DNA from: Mesocentrotus franciscanus | Taxonomy: Eukaryota > Echinodermata > Echinoidea > Camarodonta > Strongylocentrotidae | Assembly: GCA_037976565.1 (NCBI GenBank) | Contig: CP137666.1 | Span: 54,649,271 to 54,713,270 of the forward strand | Direction of reading: 5' to 3' | Length of the DNA: 64,000 nt | In this document: positions 51,856 to 62,154 of the stretch, one piece after another | How the letters are laid out: each line of letters opens with the position of its first letter | Position numbering within the stretch: the first letter of the stretch is position 1 | The notes under the pieces: generated by a model | What the model was told of the DNA's origin: nothing | The model's database searches: none | The model's input: the letters and a program-made list of their open reading frames with translations, nothing else | Made by a program: the position numbers and the translations under genes

Positions 51856-52974
51856 AAAACTAAACCTATCACTTGCAGTCAGACTTAATTAGTACGTATA
51901 GGGCGGCTATTCATGCGTCCGTAACTTTTAATTTAATTTGTCACGATATTTGACACAGAATGTGATTTTATATTATAACAGAACCATCGAGATAGCCTTA
52001 ATTAAATATATGTCTCTATGAACAGAACTCACTGCCCACTGCATGTCCGGCCTGAACGATTGAATACAAACCACGCCCACAGTCATGTACACCAAAACTA
52101 ACACACACACAACATGCACAACGTAAGTGCCTTGAAACAAGAATACGAGAAACGTGCAGTTTTGTCACGTGATCTTGAATATCAAGGAACACCACGTACA
52201 CATTACATGCATTGCATTTCATGCATCAGGCCGGCCGGAGTACCAGGTACGCGCGCACAGCAGAAATTATGGTTCGATCATAGACTTGCACTAGCTGCAC
52301 TGAACTTAAATTAGTAGGCTGTGAGCTGAGGTGGGTAAAGTAAACTTGTATTCTAGTCTAAATATGTTTTCATGTGACTAAATGCCGTGAATGATTGCGT
52401 GAGAGAATGATGAAGCGTGTCGTGTCTTTTTGTTTTATTTCACAGTGGACTGCACCTGTCTGTAGCTACAGACTACAGTACTGTGCAGTAGAGTCTACTG
52501 TCGCTGTCTACCTTCATCACATAATTCATTGACCTTTAAATTTAATTAAGCTAAAAAATAAAGACTAAAGTTTAAACTAGACCATACTTTAATTCTTTTA
52601 ATTTATTTTCGGCACAGCAACAGCCTCCAGCCACAGCTGCTGACCCGAGTCGAGACTCGTTCTCTTCTTCTTCTTGATTTGATTTTGTTTGGCAATTAGA
52701 TCTAGACTAGATCTAGATCTAGTCACAGTTGACTATTTTTGCCACACACTATTTTATGAATTTTTTATTCACATATTCATATATACATGCGTACAATTAC
52801 ATGTCATAAATGACTATTTTTAGAAATTTTCCCCCTCCATCCCCCTTGCTTATTTTATTTATTTTTTGAGGAAATTATATTTACTCAACGAGACGGCCTA
52901 GCTCATTGTACGTATACGTCGACTGGAGTGTGAAGTAGTCTAGTTCTGGACCCTTTTATTGATTTTTTTTATTC

Positions 52975-53115
52975 GCCGACTATACGCGTTAAGCCGTGTA
53001 GTGGCGCGATCCCGAGAATGGCGCGATCCCGAGAACGGCGCGATCCCGAGAATGGCGCGATCCCCGAGATCCTGTTGGGAAGAGGGTGTGTGCAATTGCT
53101 CAGCGCTGACATCAG
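52975..53115. repeat. Dispersed repeat with four 19-bp tandem units, copy 1
   Basis: 'ggcgcgatcccgagaatg' repeats four times at about 53003-53066, followed by 'cctgttgggaagagggtgtg' and 'gcaattgctcagcgctgaca'. The reverse complement, with two units, lies at 57365-57450. Confidence 0.8.
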
Positions 53116-53246
53116 GGGTCAAAAGTTCACACACAAGTGATTCATGAATATTCATGAAGTCATCGTCAATCAAACAGTTCGCTTGCGCTGTTTACGTTTT
53201 GCATGTGGGATCCCCGATCATACATACAGTGTATCATGTACGATAT

Positions 53247-53672
53247 TAGACCGAAGATTTCTGTCTCTTTCGTTCGTTAGCCTCTGATTTGGGTAGGGTC
53301 GGCTCCTCTCTTTAGAGACAGAACCCGACCATAGCGATTGCATTGCAAACTACCAACTCCGTCCGGGTGATAAACTTATGCCCAAAATACTACATTTTAC
53401 CCGATGCATATCCGATGCATTTATTATTGTTAATTAGGCCTAGGCTAAACTACATCGGTTCCACTTACCAGATTGACTGTATGATGCGTTTAAGGGTCTT
53501 TTTTCCGGATTTTCATCGCAGAAAATGAGCTCCGTGTTGAAATTCTTGCAGCCGTATTTTAAACTGTTACTGCGCATGAAGGAAGATGACGTCATCCATT
53601 GACAGTAACAGTTTAAAAAACCCTACCCAAATCAGAGGCTAACGAACGAAAGAGACAGAAATCTTCGGTCTA
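53247..53672. mobile_element. TIR element with 9-bp target duplication (MULE-like)
   Basis: Inverted ends of ~50 bp begin TAGACCGAAGATTTCTGTCT and end AGACAGAAATCTTCGGTCTA. They are flanked by a perfect 9-bp repeat gtacgatat (53238-53246 and 53673-53681). A 9-bp target site is characteristic of Mutator-like elements. The interior has no transposase frame and includes a second inverted pair ('aaactgttactg' and 'cagtaacagttt'). Confidence 0.85.
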
Positions 53673-54039
53673 GTACGATATGTATTGCAGTGCAGTAATT
53701 GGCAGTATTATTGTACATGTATTGTGCATGCATTCGAATTGGATAAACTCTGAAATTTTCGTGCAAGCCGGGAAACGAGGTGCTGGAAACGGAAATAATT
53801 GGCATTTAGGCCTACATTTGTAACTTATTACAAGTAAACACAAACAGTGATCATTAAAATTACATCATACATGTATATAATAATGCAGACTGACACAAAA
53901 TGGGTCATAAATTTGTAAAAAATTAGAAAATCATGTTTTCCTGAGTATAAACAGCTGGGAGTGGAGGTAAAATAAAATCGGAATAGACGAGAGAGTATAT
54001 ATATACTCAAAACAGAAAAAAGGAAGCAGGTGCATGCAA

Positions 54040-54185
54040 AGGGGATTTAAGTGAGAGGAAGAAAATAGGAAGAAAAGGGGAAGGAGAAGGGGGAAAAGAG
54101 TGGAAGAGAAGGGGGAAGACAGAGAGGTGGAATGGGAAACACTAGAGATAAAATTAAGATAAGGAGAAGGAAAAAAAGCAAAGGG
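54040..54185. repeat. Polypurine tract 1
   Basis: About 145 bases almost purely A/G on the plus strand (for example 'aggaagaaaaggggaaggag'). The 104-aa minus frame through it is a low-complexity artefact. Confidence 0.8.
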
Positions 54186-54879
54186 AGAGAGCTGATTAAA
54201 AGTCAAGGTATTAACCTTATGTAAAGTGACTGTGTTGCACATCATTCACCTATATAAATGTATGTTTCTCTTCATACCGGTTTGTGCAAAATAATTTCCT
54301 TAAAAATAAATTGCAAAGCAAGTCTATCCATTTGATGACATTTTAATACTTGTCATCATAGGAAGCCATCAGTGGCATATGTTTATATTGATCCTCTACA
54401 ATATAACCCTAAAATTAGTCTTCCAGTTCAATCATACTCATAGCTAGCTGTGGTATTTAAGTGGCAAGTATATAGAGAGTTAACTTATGATCACATTTAT
54501 TATATAGAGGAGTAATTAACCCCCCTCTGCATGAGCAATTTCATTTATACATTGAACCAAACTTTTAGTTTTTTATGCAGATCTTGTTTTCGTTTTTTTT
54601 TTTGCTTCCATATATTCAAGTAATCATGAAAGTTGAGTAGGCCTAGCTACTGAGAAATTACTTACTTTTCTCACATCTGATAATGTGTTTAAACTAAAGT
54701 GAACGTAAAATGGCCATTTTCTAATAAGAATGTACATGTAGGCCTATATCTCCAAAGTAAATCTGAAGATTACAATTATAACTAGCTGAACTAAAATGTA
54801 GGATAACATAAATGTATTGTTACCATGCAATCATGGAGTCCGGGGTGGTTAAAAGGCCCTTGCCTCCCTCTCCAGCAAA

Positions 54880-54980
54880 CCTAAAAGAGAGAGAAAGAAG
54901 AGAAGGGAAAGGGAAGGAAAGGGGAAAGGGAAAGAACAGAGAAAGGGAAAGAAAAAGAGAGAAAGAAGAAAGGTAGGGGA
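54880..54980. repeat. Polypurine tract 2
   Basis: About 100 bases almost purely A/G ('agagagagaaagaagagaag' and on). Confidence 0.8.
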
Positions 54981-55031
54981 GATTAGTTACAATTTTTCCC
55001 ACCAACAAGGTGCAGATCGGGGGCGGGGGGC

Positions 55032-56470
55032 CCACTGGCGTACCGATGGAGGGGGGGGCCCCTAAAAAATTAAACGTGGTTTATCTCTAATTTGATACCC
55101 GTGATTTACAAATGTTGCTGAAATAATTTTCCGAGATTTTTCCTCACTTTTTAGTAAATTATACTTTTTTATGAGTTTGTTGGAAATTGACAAATTCCTA
55201 AATCTACAGTCAGGCAAGAAATATACTTATTTAGAGGCCTACATGTCAGGGCTCGCAGAACGGTGGGGCTCGGGGGCCTCGAGCTCCCCCCACACTTTTC
55301 TTGAAAAACTATATTAAAGAGAAATAGAAAGAAAGAAAGAAAGAATAGTGACCTGCCAGTGTCACAAAATAATGAGGTATCATAATATGCTCATCTGACC
55401 GTGATTAAATGCCTAAAACTCCCTGAGCTTCTGGGGGCACCGCCCCTGGACCCCACGCCAATTAGTGTCCTGCCAGTGTCACAAATAAGGTATCTTAATA
55501 TGTTCATCTGACCGTAATTAAAAGTAAAAGGCGGGGCACCAACAAAAAGGGCACTTTCTAGAAAAAAGGGCACCTACAAAGGGAAATCTCAAAGCGAAAA
55601 ATATACAAATTCTTAGACATTGGTATAATCCCCTACATTGTGATAACATTATCAGGGATCAGTGATTTCAATATTTGTTTCTCTTTATACATCATACAAG
55701 AAATGCTTAGGCATCATACTTTGCAGTTGGGTGTGATAGTCTGAAATTCATTTGTGAGCGAGGAAAAATTTAAAGATTTTTGAGGTCGCAGTGCGAAAAA
55801 TTACGTGTTATAAAGAGGAAAAAACCCAATCCTGATGGGGTTATATGCACATTCTCATAACGGAAGACTGAAAGGAACTTTGATAAGTAAAATAATTATA
55901 TATCATCTATAAATGCGAGCGATGGTGGAAATTGCTCTTAGTCGCTTGAAATAAGGGGCCCGTGTAATAATGAGAGGAAAAGGGGACACTTATCAAAAGG
56001 GATAAGACACTTATTAGAGAAGAAAAGGAGCATGTGTCAAAGTACTAATGGTAATTATCAGAGGTGAAAATGGAGCACCTCTTACACCTTAGAAAAGAGG
56101 CACTCACCAGGGATGAAAAAAGGCACTTATGAGAATGGGAAACGGGCAATTGCCGACGGAAAAGGGTCACCCATCAGATTTTAATAAGGACATTTATCAG
56201 AGGTGAAAGGGGACTTTTATGGCACTTATCAGAGATGAAAGGTTTAAGTATGAGAAGGGAAGGGGCACTTATAATAAGGAAAAAGAGCATTCATTAGAAA
56301 GGAAAAGGGGCACGTTTCAAAATAAAAGGGGCACTAATCAGATCTGAAAAGCCGGGAAGGGGCACTTTTACAAATTGATAGGGGCAATTGTCAAAGTAAA
56401 AGGGGCACTTGAAAAAGTAGGGGCCCTGTGCCCCCCTGCCCCCAGGAGCGCCGCCTCTAGCTGGTACACA
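55032..56470. repeat. Composite hAT-related repeat region
   Basis: It begins with a hAT-like end (ccactggcgtaccgatgg) and contains the G-rich head plus (GAAA)n composite (55250-55345). It also holds an inverted relative of the 3.8-4.3-kb repeat (55385-55515) and the degenerate array listed separately. A matching right end is not clear ('aggagcgccgcctctagctg' near 56441 is a candidate). Confidence 0.5.
55960..56425. repeat. Degenerate ~25-30-bp tandem array
   Basis: The consensus 'aaaggggcacttatcagag' plus 'atgaaa' recurs more than a dozen times with heavy drift, ending 'aaaaggggcacttgaaaaag'. There is no coding sense on either strand. Confidence 0.7.
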
Positions 56471-56659
56471 ACAAGTCTCCACTTTAACACCGATACCCAT
56501 AATAATAATGACACATGTTTATTCATGTTTTAATACATGTACAGACTGTAGGCCTACATGTATACTTTGTATACAATAATTAATTAGCACATTTTGTCTG
56601 AAATGAACTCGATGTGCAGCCTAAATTCTAGTAAATGAAATACATGTACATGTAGTTGA

Positions 56660-56760
56660 CTCTCATGATGATGATGATGATGATGATGTTAGATGTTAGT
56701 AATATCAATAATAATAGTACATGCTAACACCATCATCATCATCATCATCATTGTAATCAT
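56660..56760. repeat. Inverted trinucleotide repeats (ATG)n / (CAT)n
   Basis: About seven GATs (56668-56690) followed by 'gttagatgttag', then 'tgctaacac' and about seven CATs (56730-56750). The two runs, with adjoining gttag/ctaac, form a ~28-bp-arm hairpin. Confidence 0.8.
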
Positions 56761-57299
56761 CATTATCATTATTATAACAATAATAGTAATAATAGATAAA
56801 ATCATGACAACACTAATAATCACAAGGGTGCATGATGCTTTCATTCACACAAAAATTTACTGACAGACGGACGTACAATAGCTGTGGCCATCATTCATTT
56901 CAGGTACAAAACTCAACCTCAAAATCAAATTAAATGCAATCGCAATGTAACGGCGCTATCATAGTATAGTTCAAAGAAACTTGGAAGTTGGATATGCGAT
57001 GCGTGTATTGTTTCTACGGTGTAGCTCGGCTAGGCCCAGCCTACATACAGCGTGTGTACCATGGACTTAATACACTATGCATGCATATAACACAGTAGTT
57101 TATATCTACAAACCTTATTGTATCTTTAGACGAAATATTGTTAAAAGAGGAAGTTTTAAATAATGGTCATCATACACCTACTTTGAATTTTAAGATTGAT
57201 TTTGATGCAACATAGCACTTCTTTAAGGAATATAAAATCATTTTATCACTAGGCCATACCAGATTTCTCCAATACTACTTCAAAATGCTGTCAAGCAAA

Positions 57300-57460
57300 G
57301 ACTAGCGCTTCGGCTGGGAGGCGCGGCCAATTTAATTGCTCTCCCTGAAAAATCTCAGGGAAAGACGTCAGCATTGAGCAATTGCACTGGACCCTCTTCC
57401 CAACAGGTTCTCAGGGATCGCGCCGTTCTCGGGATCGCGCCACCACACGGCTTGATTTGA
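57300..57460. repeat. Dispersed repeat, inverted copy of 52.98-53.11 kb
   Basis: 'attgagcaattgcactggac', 'cctcttcccaacagg' and two 'cgggatcgcgcc' units are the reverse complement of the 53-kb copy. The left half has an extra hairpin ('ctccctgaaaaatctcaggg'). Confidence 0.75.
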
Positions 57461-57859
57461 TTTGATGTTTGTATTCATGAAAATAACCAAGATATACTAA
57501 CTATGTGTATTAATGAGAGGTTCGTGCATGTATTAAGTTAACAAACTGGAAATACACAAGTTGAACCAACAAAATGAATTAAGTTTTTTGTGAATATGTA
57601 AGTTTGATTTGTATCATTGTATCTTTGAATGTAAACCATGTATACCTAATAAATCCTCTGATGAGGCAAATAAAAAAAAGTGTTCGTAAAAAGGTTAACA
57701 TAAAGGAATCTTGCAAATAATGAATAATGAATAAAGAAATAGATGCCTCATTATGAGCTGGAAAAAATGTGACGGGGAAACTCAACATTGAGTTATAAGG
57801 GCCTTACATGAGAGGAGACAGAAGACGGATTGATAGATACTTACCAATATCTTCATGAT

Positions 57860-58105
57860 ATATATATATATAGGAATAATTCAGAAAAGTTCTTCTCTGC
57901 TCCAAATAAAGAACAAGAGGTCATAGTCATACTAAAAAGCTTTTCCAAAGACGTACTCGCACAAAATTAGCTGGCCACTTTTTCTCAAATCGAGTGGTCC
58001 AACGTACCCTGGAACAGCTTACCTCATAACACAGTGTCTGCACCCACTGTGGCTACTTTTAAGAGAAAACTGAGAGCCCTTCCCATAGGACAAGAGGGCT
58101 AATCA
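57860..58105 (+). pseudogene. C-terminal fragment of a non-LTR RT, opposite in strand to its neighbour
   Basis: The plus strand encodes RGHSHTKKLFQRRTRTKLAG, then FFSNRVVQ, and after a frameshift a segment equivalent to LPHNTVSAPTVATFKRKL. This is the standard end of CR1/L2-type ORF2 ('RGH..KL.K...R...R..FFS.RV...WN.LP...V.A.....FK..L'). The body of such an element lies on the minus strand at 58540-61320. Confidence 0.7.
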
Positions 58106-58539
58106 ACCAAGTATCCAAGTAAGTATTCAAAGATATAAGGGAGAAGCACCCCAAATTGTTTTATTGTATAAAAAAAGAACATGGCAACAGTCTGAATACT
58201 TATATTATCATAGGTATTTACAGTAAAATACAAGAAGAAATGAAATAAGGTTATAAATTGTACATTTACGTATAATAGTTCAATAACAACTTAACAGAAG
58301 AATGTTGCTTCATGCATTAAAAAGGATGAGCAGTAAATATTATTATGTTGAATTCAACTGGATAGCTTTTTAAAAGATTTATGGTACAGTGGAAGCCGGT
58401 AGTAAGAAAAAGAGAAATGTTTTAAGACCCCCAAAACAAGTCCATTTGAAACAATCAAAATTGGCAATTCACAACGGTAATTCAGAAGTCACACCCCAAA
58501 AAAAAAGTTATAAAAATTTTTTTTTTAAAGAATTATTTT

Positions 58540-61321
58540 CAGATTTTTGATCGCCAACGCGGGCGATAAATCGTAATGCGGGCAGGCGGCGGGAAACTCA
58601 TTATTGAGTTATAAGAGCCTAAGGACTCGATTTTAGTCTTGGTTTCATTACTGCAAAGACGTAAACACCTCGTCTGCACCTTCTCTAATGCCTCTATATC
58701 TTTCTTGGTGTAAGGGCTCCAAGCTGTTGATGAAAAGTCCAATGCTGGTCCCACAATTGATTGATAAAGGGTCACAGTCTTGTCTTCATTTAGATTTGTA
58801 AAACAACAATGAAACATAGCCATCTTACGACGAACGGAATTTACAATAGCTTGAACATGCGTTGATGGGGATAAATTTTTCGTCATAATAACACCCATAT
58901 CTTTGTGATGAGAAGGATCTTTCCGTTCATGGAATAAAAGTACTGCAATGCACCTCTAATTCTCAGTACCACACATTTTTCAATATTGAAATCGAACAGC
59001 CAGAGCTTGGACCATGCTGCAAGTGCATTCAGATCATCTTGGAGAATATCACAATCATGTTTTGTCCTGATCCATCTATAAACTTTTGTGTCGTCAGCAA
59101 ACATCTTAGCTGTAGAGGTCACCGTTTCCGGAATGTCATTTACGTAAAACAGAAAAAGCGTCTTTCCAAGGTGACACACCATTTCTAAGAACAACTCTCT
59201 GCCTGCATCCTTCAAGAAAGCTCTCTATCCTATCCAATACTTGTCCATGTATTCCGAGTTGTTTCAATTTTTACAGATGTGGAACTGAGTCGAAAGCCTT
59301 TCAGAAATCAAGATTATATAATGTCTACTCCTTCCTTCTCATCAACAGCCTTGGTCCAGTCGTAAAGACACTCCAGAAGTTGAGTAGTGCATCCTTGTTG
59401 AAATCCATGCTGATGGCATGAAATGAAAGCAGAAAAATAAGAGAAACAGAATGGCAAAAGTTTGAAATGAATCGGACCAATATTAAGGAAGTTATGCATG
59501 TTTGAAATAAGAGATCACTAAATTAGTCTATGCAAATCTCAAATTGGTAGTTCGGTCAGTGGATTGTGACGTAGGACGTGGAGAACTCTCCCATTGGCCG
59601 TGTAGAAAAATATCATTAATTTCTGTTTTTCTCATAAGTTCCTTCTTACTTAGGGCACTACTCAAAATATATTACCGTATAGATAGCATATTATTATAGG
59701 TCCTCTTGAAAGAATAGACCCTTCTAAGCCATGAGTTTTAGAAAAATTTAAATTTTAGTCATTTTTAAGTTGGAACAGATGGAAAGTAGTCTGGCACTAC
59801 ATCACATTGACATTACCGCTTCAGCCAATTTGAAGTGCCCATACGTATACCGGGTAGTGATTACAACTTTCAAAAAATCTTAACTTTCTTATTTTTAGTC
59901 AGATTTAATTGAAACTTTCATCAGTTTGTTTCTCCTATTTTTCTGCTTTCTTTTTTAATAGAGTAGTTGTCTATTTGGGTTGGATTTCCCTTTAAGACAT
60001 TGACATGTATTTATTCAAGTGGAGTTTGTACAGTTTTTCACGAACAGTATTCACAGAGAATTCAATGTCATAGATAGGATTTATGTGAATTATGTCAGAG
60101 GTTTTCGGAATCTGAACAGAAGGAAGCTGCTGATCAACTGCTTCAGTCTTCAATACACTCACGAAAAAGTCATTTAGAATTTCTGCCTTATTCTGATCAT
60201 CTGTTATCTTAAAGTGAGTGGATCGTCAGTTTCCATGTGCAGAAGGCCATAATTCGCTGACACCAGACTTGATGGAAATAACATTAATGGGAGTACAAAT
60301 CTGCACACAGCAAACCCGTAGGCCAGTCAAGAATTACCCCCTAATCTCTCAGAGAGTCTAGCTTCGGATCCCGCTTCGGATCGGGTGAGGGAAAAGCAAA
60401 GCATTACATAAGGTCAAATGGTCATAAAAAGTGAAGGCTAACCCTTGTGATTGACAACACCTGTTACTGGGTAAACACCCGAACTGTGTCGAATTCCCCA
60501 TGAGAGCTGACTTCTATGTGTCTTTAATACCATCATGCTCCAAAACCTCAACACTTGCTGAAGATCGTGAAAAAATGTCTCGCATAATTATAGAATTTCT
60601 TGGGTTCTGACTTGATCTGATCGATCAAAAACGTCTCATAATCCACTTTCGCTTTACGCACTACTTTATCAGTATGAGACTTTAGATGGTCATATTGTTC
60701 CTGGTGAACATGAAGACTAGTTTTTCTAGCTTTCACAGCTGCTGCTCTCTTCGCTTTCTTGGCTTGTTTCACCGACCTGTATCTCATCCATGGTGGCTTA
60801 TGACGTTGTCCTGATTTCACCAGCTTGGTTGGAATAAATTTCTCTATCCATTCTTGATACTTAAGTTTAAAAATCTCCCGTCTTTCATCAACGTTACTTG
60901 AAGAGAAGACAATTTCCCAGTCCGTAGCCTGAACCTCTGCTGCAAAAGATGCATAATCGATCTCCCTTTGAGTATAATTAGATTTTACGTTCTTGCAATG
61001 CAATACGTGGCAACTGTGCAGTATGTACAGTATCTGTGCAACTATTTACAACAGTACCACTCAAGTTTACTCTGATTTCCTTCCCCCCGCATGCTGTTGA
61101 TGTGGATTGGGAGCTGGAGGAATTTCCTTTCGAAAAAGCTTTTTTCCTCTTATGACCCAGTTTGGGTCATCCTGTCTCCTTTTTTTCAACTCTTCACGTA
61201 GCTTATAATCTTCTTCTCTTTGTAGTATGGTTAAATCTGGACAGATGAAGATCTTGTTTGGATCAAATGCCACTGTATTAGTAATTAGTGCGTCCCAGGC
61301 AAAGTCAACATAATTTTTCAA
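58540..61321 (-). pseudogene. Degraded CR1/L2-type non-LTR retrotransposon
   Basis: Read on the minus strand: 61321-61067 ends an ORF1-like frame (DPNKIFICPDLTILQREEDY); 61003-60548 is the endonuclease-RT linker (KPPWMRYRSVKQAKKAKR, RKAKVDYE, PKKFYNYARHF); 60230-60010 is the RT N-terminus (NKAEILNDFFVSVLK); 59430-59314 has HQHGFQQGCTTQLLECLYDW; 59215-58883 has LFYVNDI and the active-site box MFADDTKVYR; 58898-58539 has TLYQSIVGPALDFSSTAWSP and KKDIEALEKVQTR. The endonuclease domain is missing, since only ~60 bases separate the ORF1 end and the linker. Frames are broken repeatedly, and a foldback MITE sits inside the RT. Confidence 0.8.
59418..59995. mobile_element. Foldback MITE family C, copy 2, nested in the non-LTR element
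   Basis: Nearly identical to 37660-38222 over 'gaaagcagaaaaataag', 'ggcaaaagtttgaaatgaat', 'ggattgtgacgtaggacgtg' and 'attgacattaccgcttcagc', ending 'ttgggttggatttcccttta'. The first ~20 bases of the left arm are missing. It separates RT segments that are contiguous in intact elements. Confidence 0.82.
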
Positions 61322-61366
61322 AATAAAAATAGATGTGTACTATAGTCTTATAGTAGGCTAATTAAA

Positions 61367-61540
61367 TGGCGTTGTGGCGTGCGCCTGTAATCCAGCTAAC
61401 AGTGGAAGTTACAAACTGATTCAGCCGAGGATGCAGGTTCGAAGCTGAGTCACGTCTTTCGGATGGTGACGTTTAAAGGTCGGTCCCCAGACATAAATAA
61501 TCAAATCTGATTAATACACGTCTGTTAAAACCCAATACAC
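61367..61540 (+). repeat. SINE with a 7SL-like head
   Basis: The head 'ggcgttgtggcgtgcgcctg' + 'taatccagcta' closely resembles the 5' domain of SRP 7SL RNA. A B-box-like GGTTCGAAGCT follows at about 61438, then a body ('cacgtctttcggatggtgac', 'ggtcggtccccagacataaa') and an A-rich end. It may be a SINE whose head derives from 7SL or a tRNA-type head that resembles it. Confidence 0.6.
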
Positions 61541-61599
61541 ACACAGATCCTAGATCTAGGCCTAGAGTCTACTAGGTCTAGAATCATTTGGCTAAAACA

Positions 61600-61800
61600 A
61601 AAAAGTGATTCAGATTTAGTGAAGCCAGCTCTATCGTCTCAGTGGAACATATTCCTGAAAGAAGTCGACTGATTTTGGGGGTCTAATTTTCTATTATTTG
61701 CTATTGCAATTAGATATTTTTTTGTATGTTTTGATGTTCTTGCTTTTTATGAATGTGTTATTCACTGTTGAATAAAAGAACTGAACTGAACTTTTTCAAG
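61600..61800 (+). repeat. 3' tail of a retroposon with (GAACT)n end
   Basis: A TATTTTT-rich stretch ends 'gaataaaagaactgaactgaact', a short tandem tail typical of non-LTR 3' ends. No coding part is attached. Confidence 0.4.
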
Positions 61801-61944
61801 ACTAAGTTTTAATAGGATAGCATGAGTTTCAGGTTCATGTGAGGAATAACTAATAATTGTTCCCCCCCCCCTTTTTTTTTTCTTCTTCTCCAATCAGACC
61901 TTACACTCTACATTGTTGAATCTTTGGCTAGCTATTTAACCATC

Positions 61945-62154
61945 ATGGTTTCAGTGGCTGCCGTGGCTCTTACGGCCATTGTAGTGACCCTAGCTGTCTT
62001 CATCGAACGGCTGAGGAAGAGAAGACGGGCTGGAATGTCCTTTAGGAGTGAGCATGTCATTGTCTTTACTCGCTACCCAGAACCTGGTACAACAAAGACG
62101 AGACTCATTCCTGATCTTGGGGAAGCAGCAGCTGCTACCCTTCAGCTTTACTTG
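61945..62154 (+). CDS. DUF2064 gene, exon a (anchor plus PxPGxxKTRL motif)
   Basis: ATG at 61945 begins the hydrophobic anchor. The exon ends CTT TAC TTG|GTTAGT. A TTG at 61924 extends the same frame upstream but is not a credible start; if the AG at 61897 is an acceptor the exon starts at 61898 and ATG 61945 is internal. Confidence 0.75.

Noticed and set aside
53931..54245. 104-aa Ser/Pro/Phe-rich minus frame
   Set aside because: It is the complement of a polypurine tract; low complexity only.
54820..55035. 71-aa minus frame with hydrophobic run
   Set aside because: It comes from the second polypurine tract and a G-rich repeat; no family resemblance.
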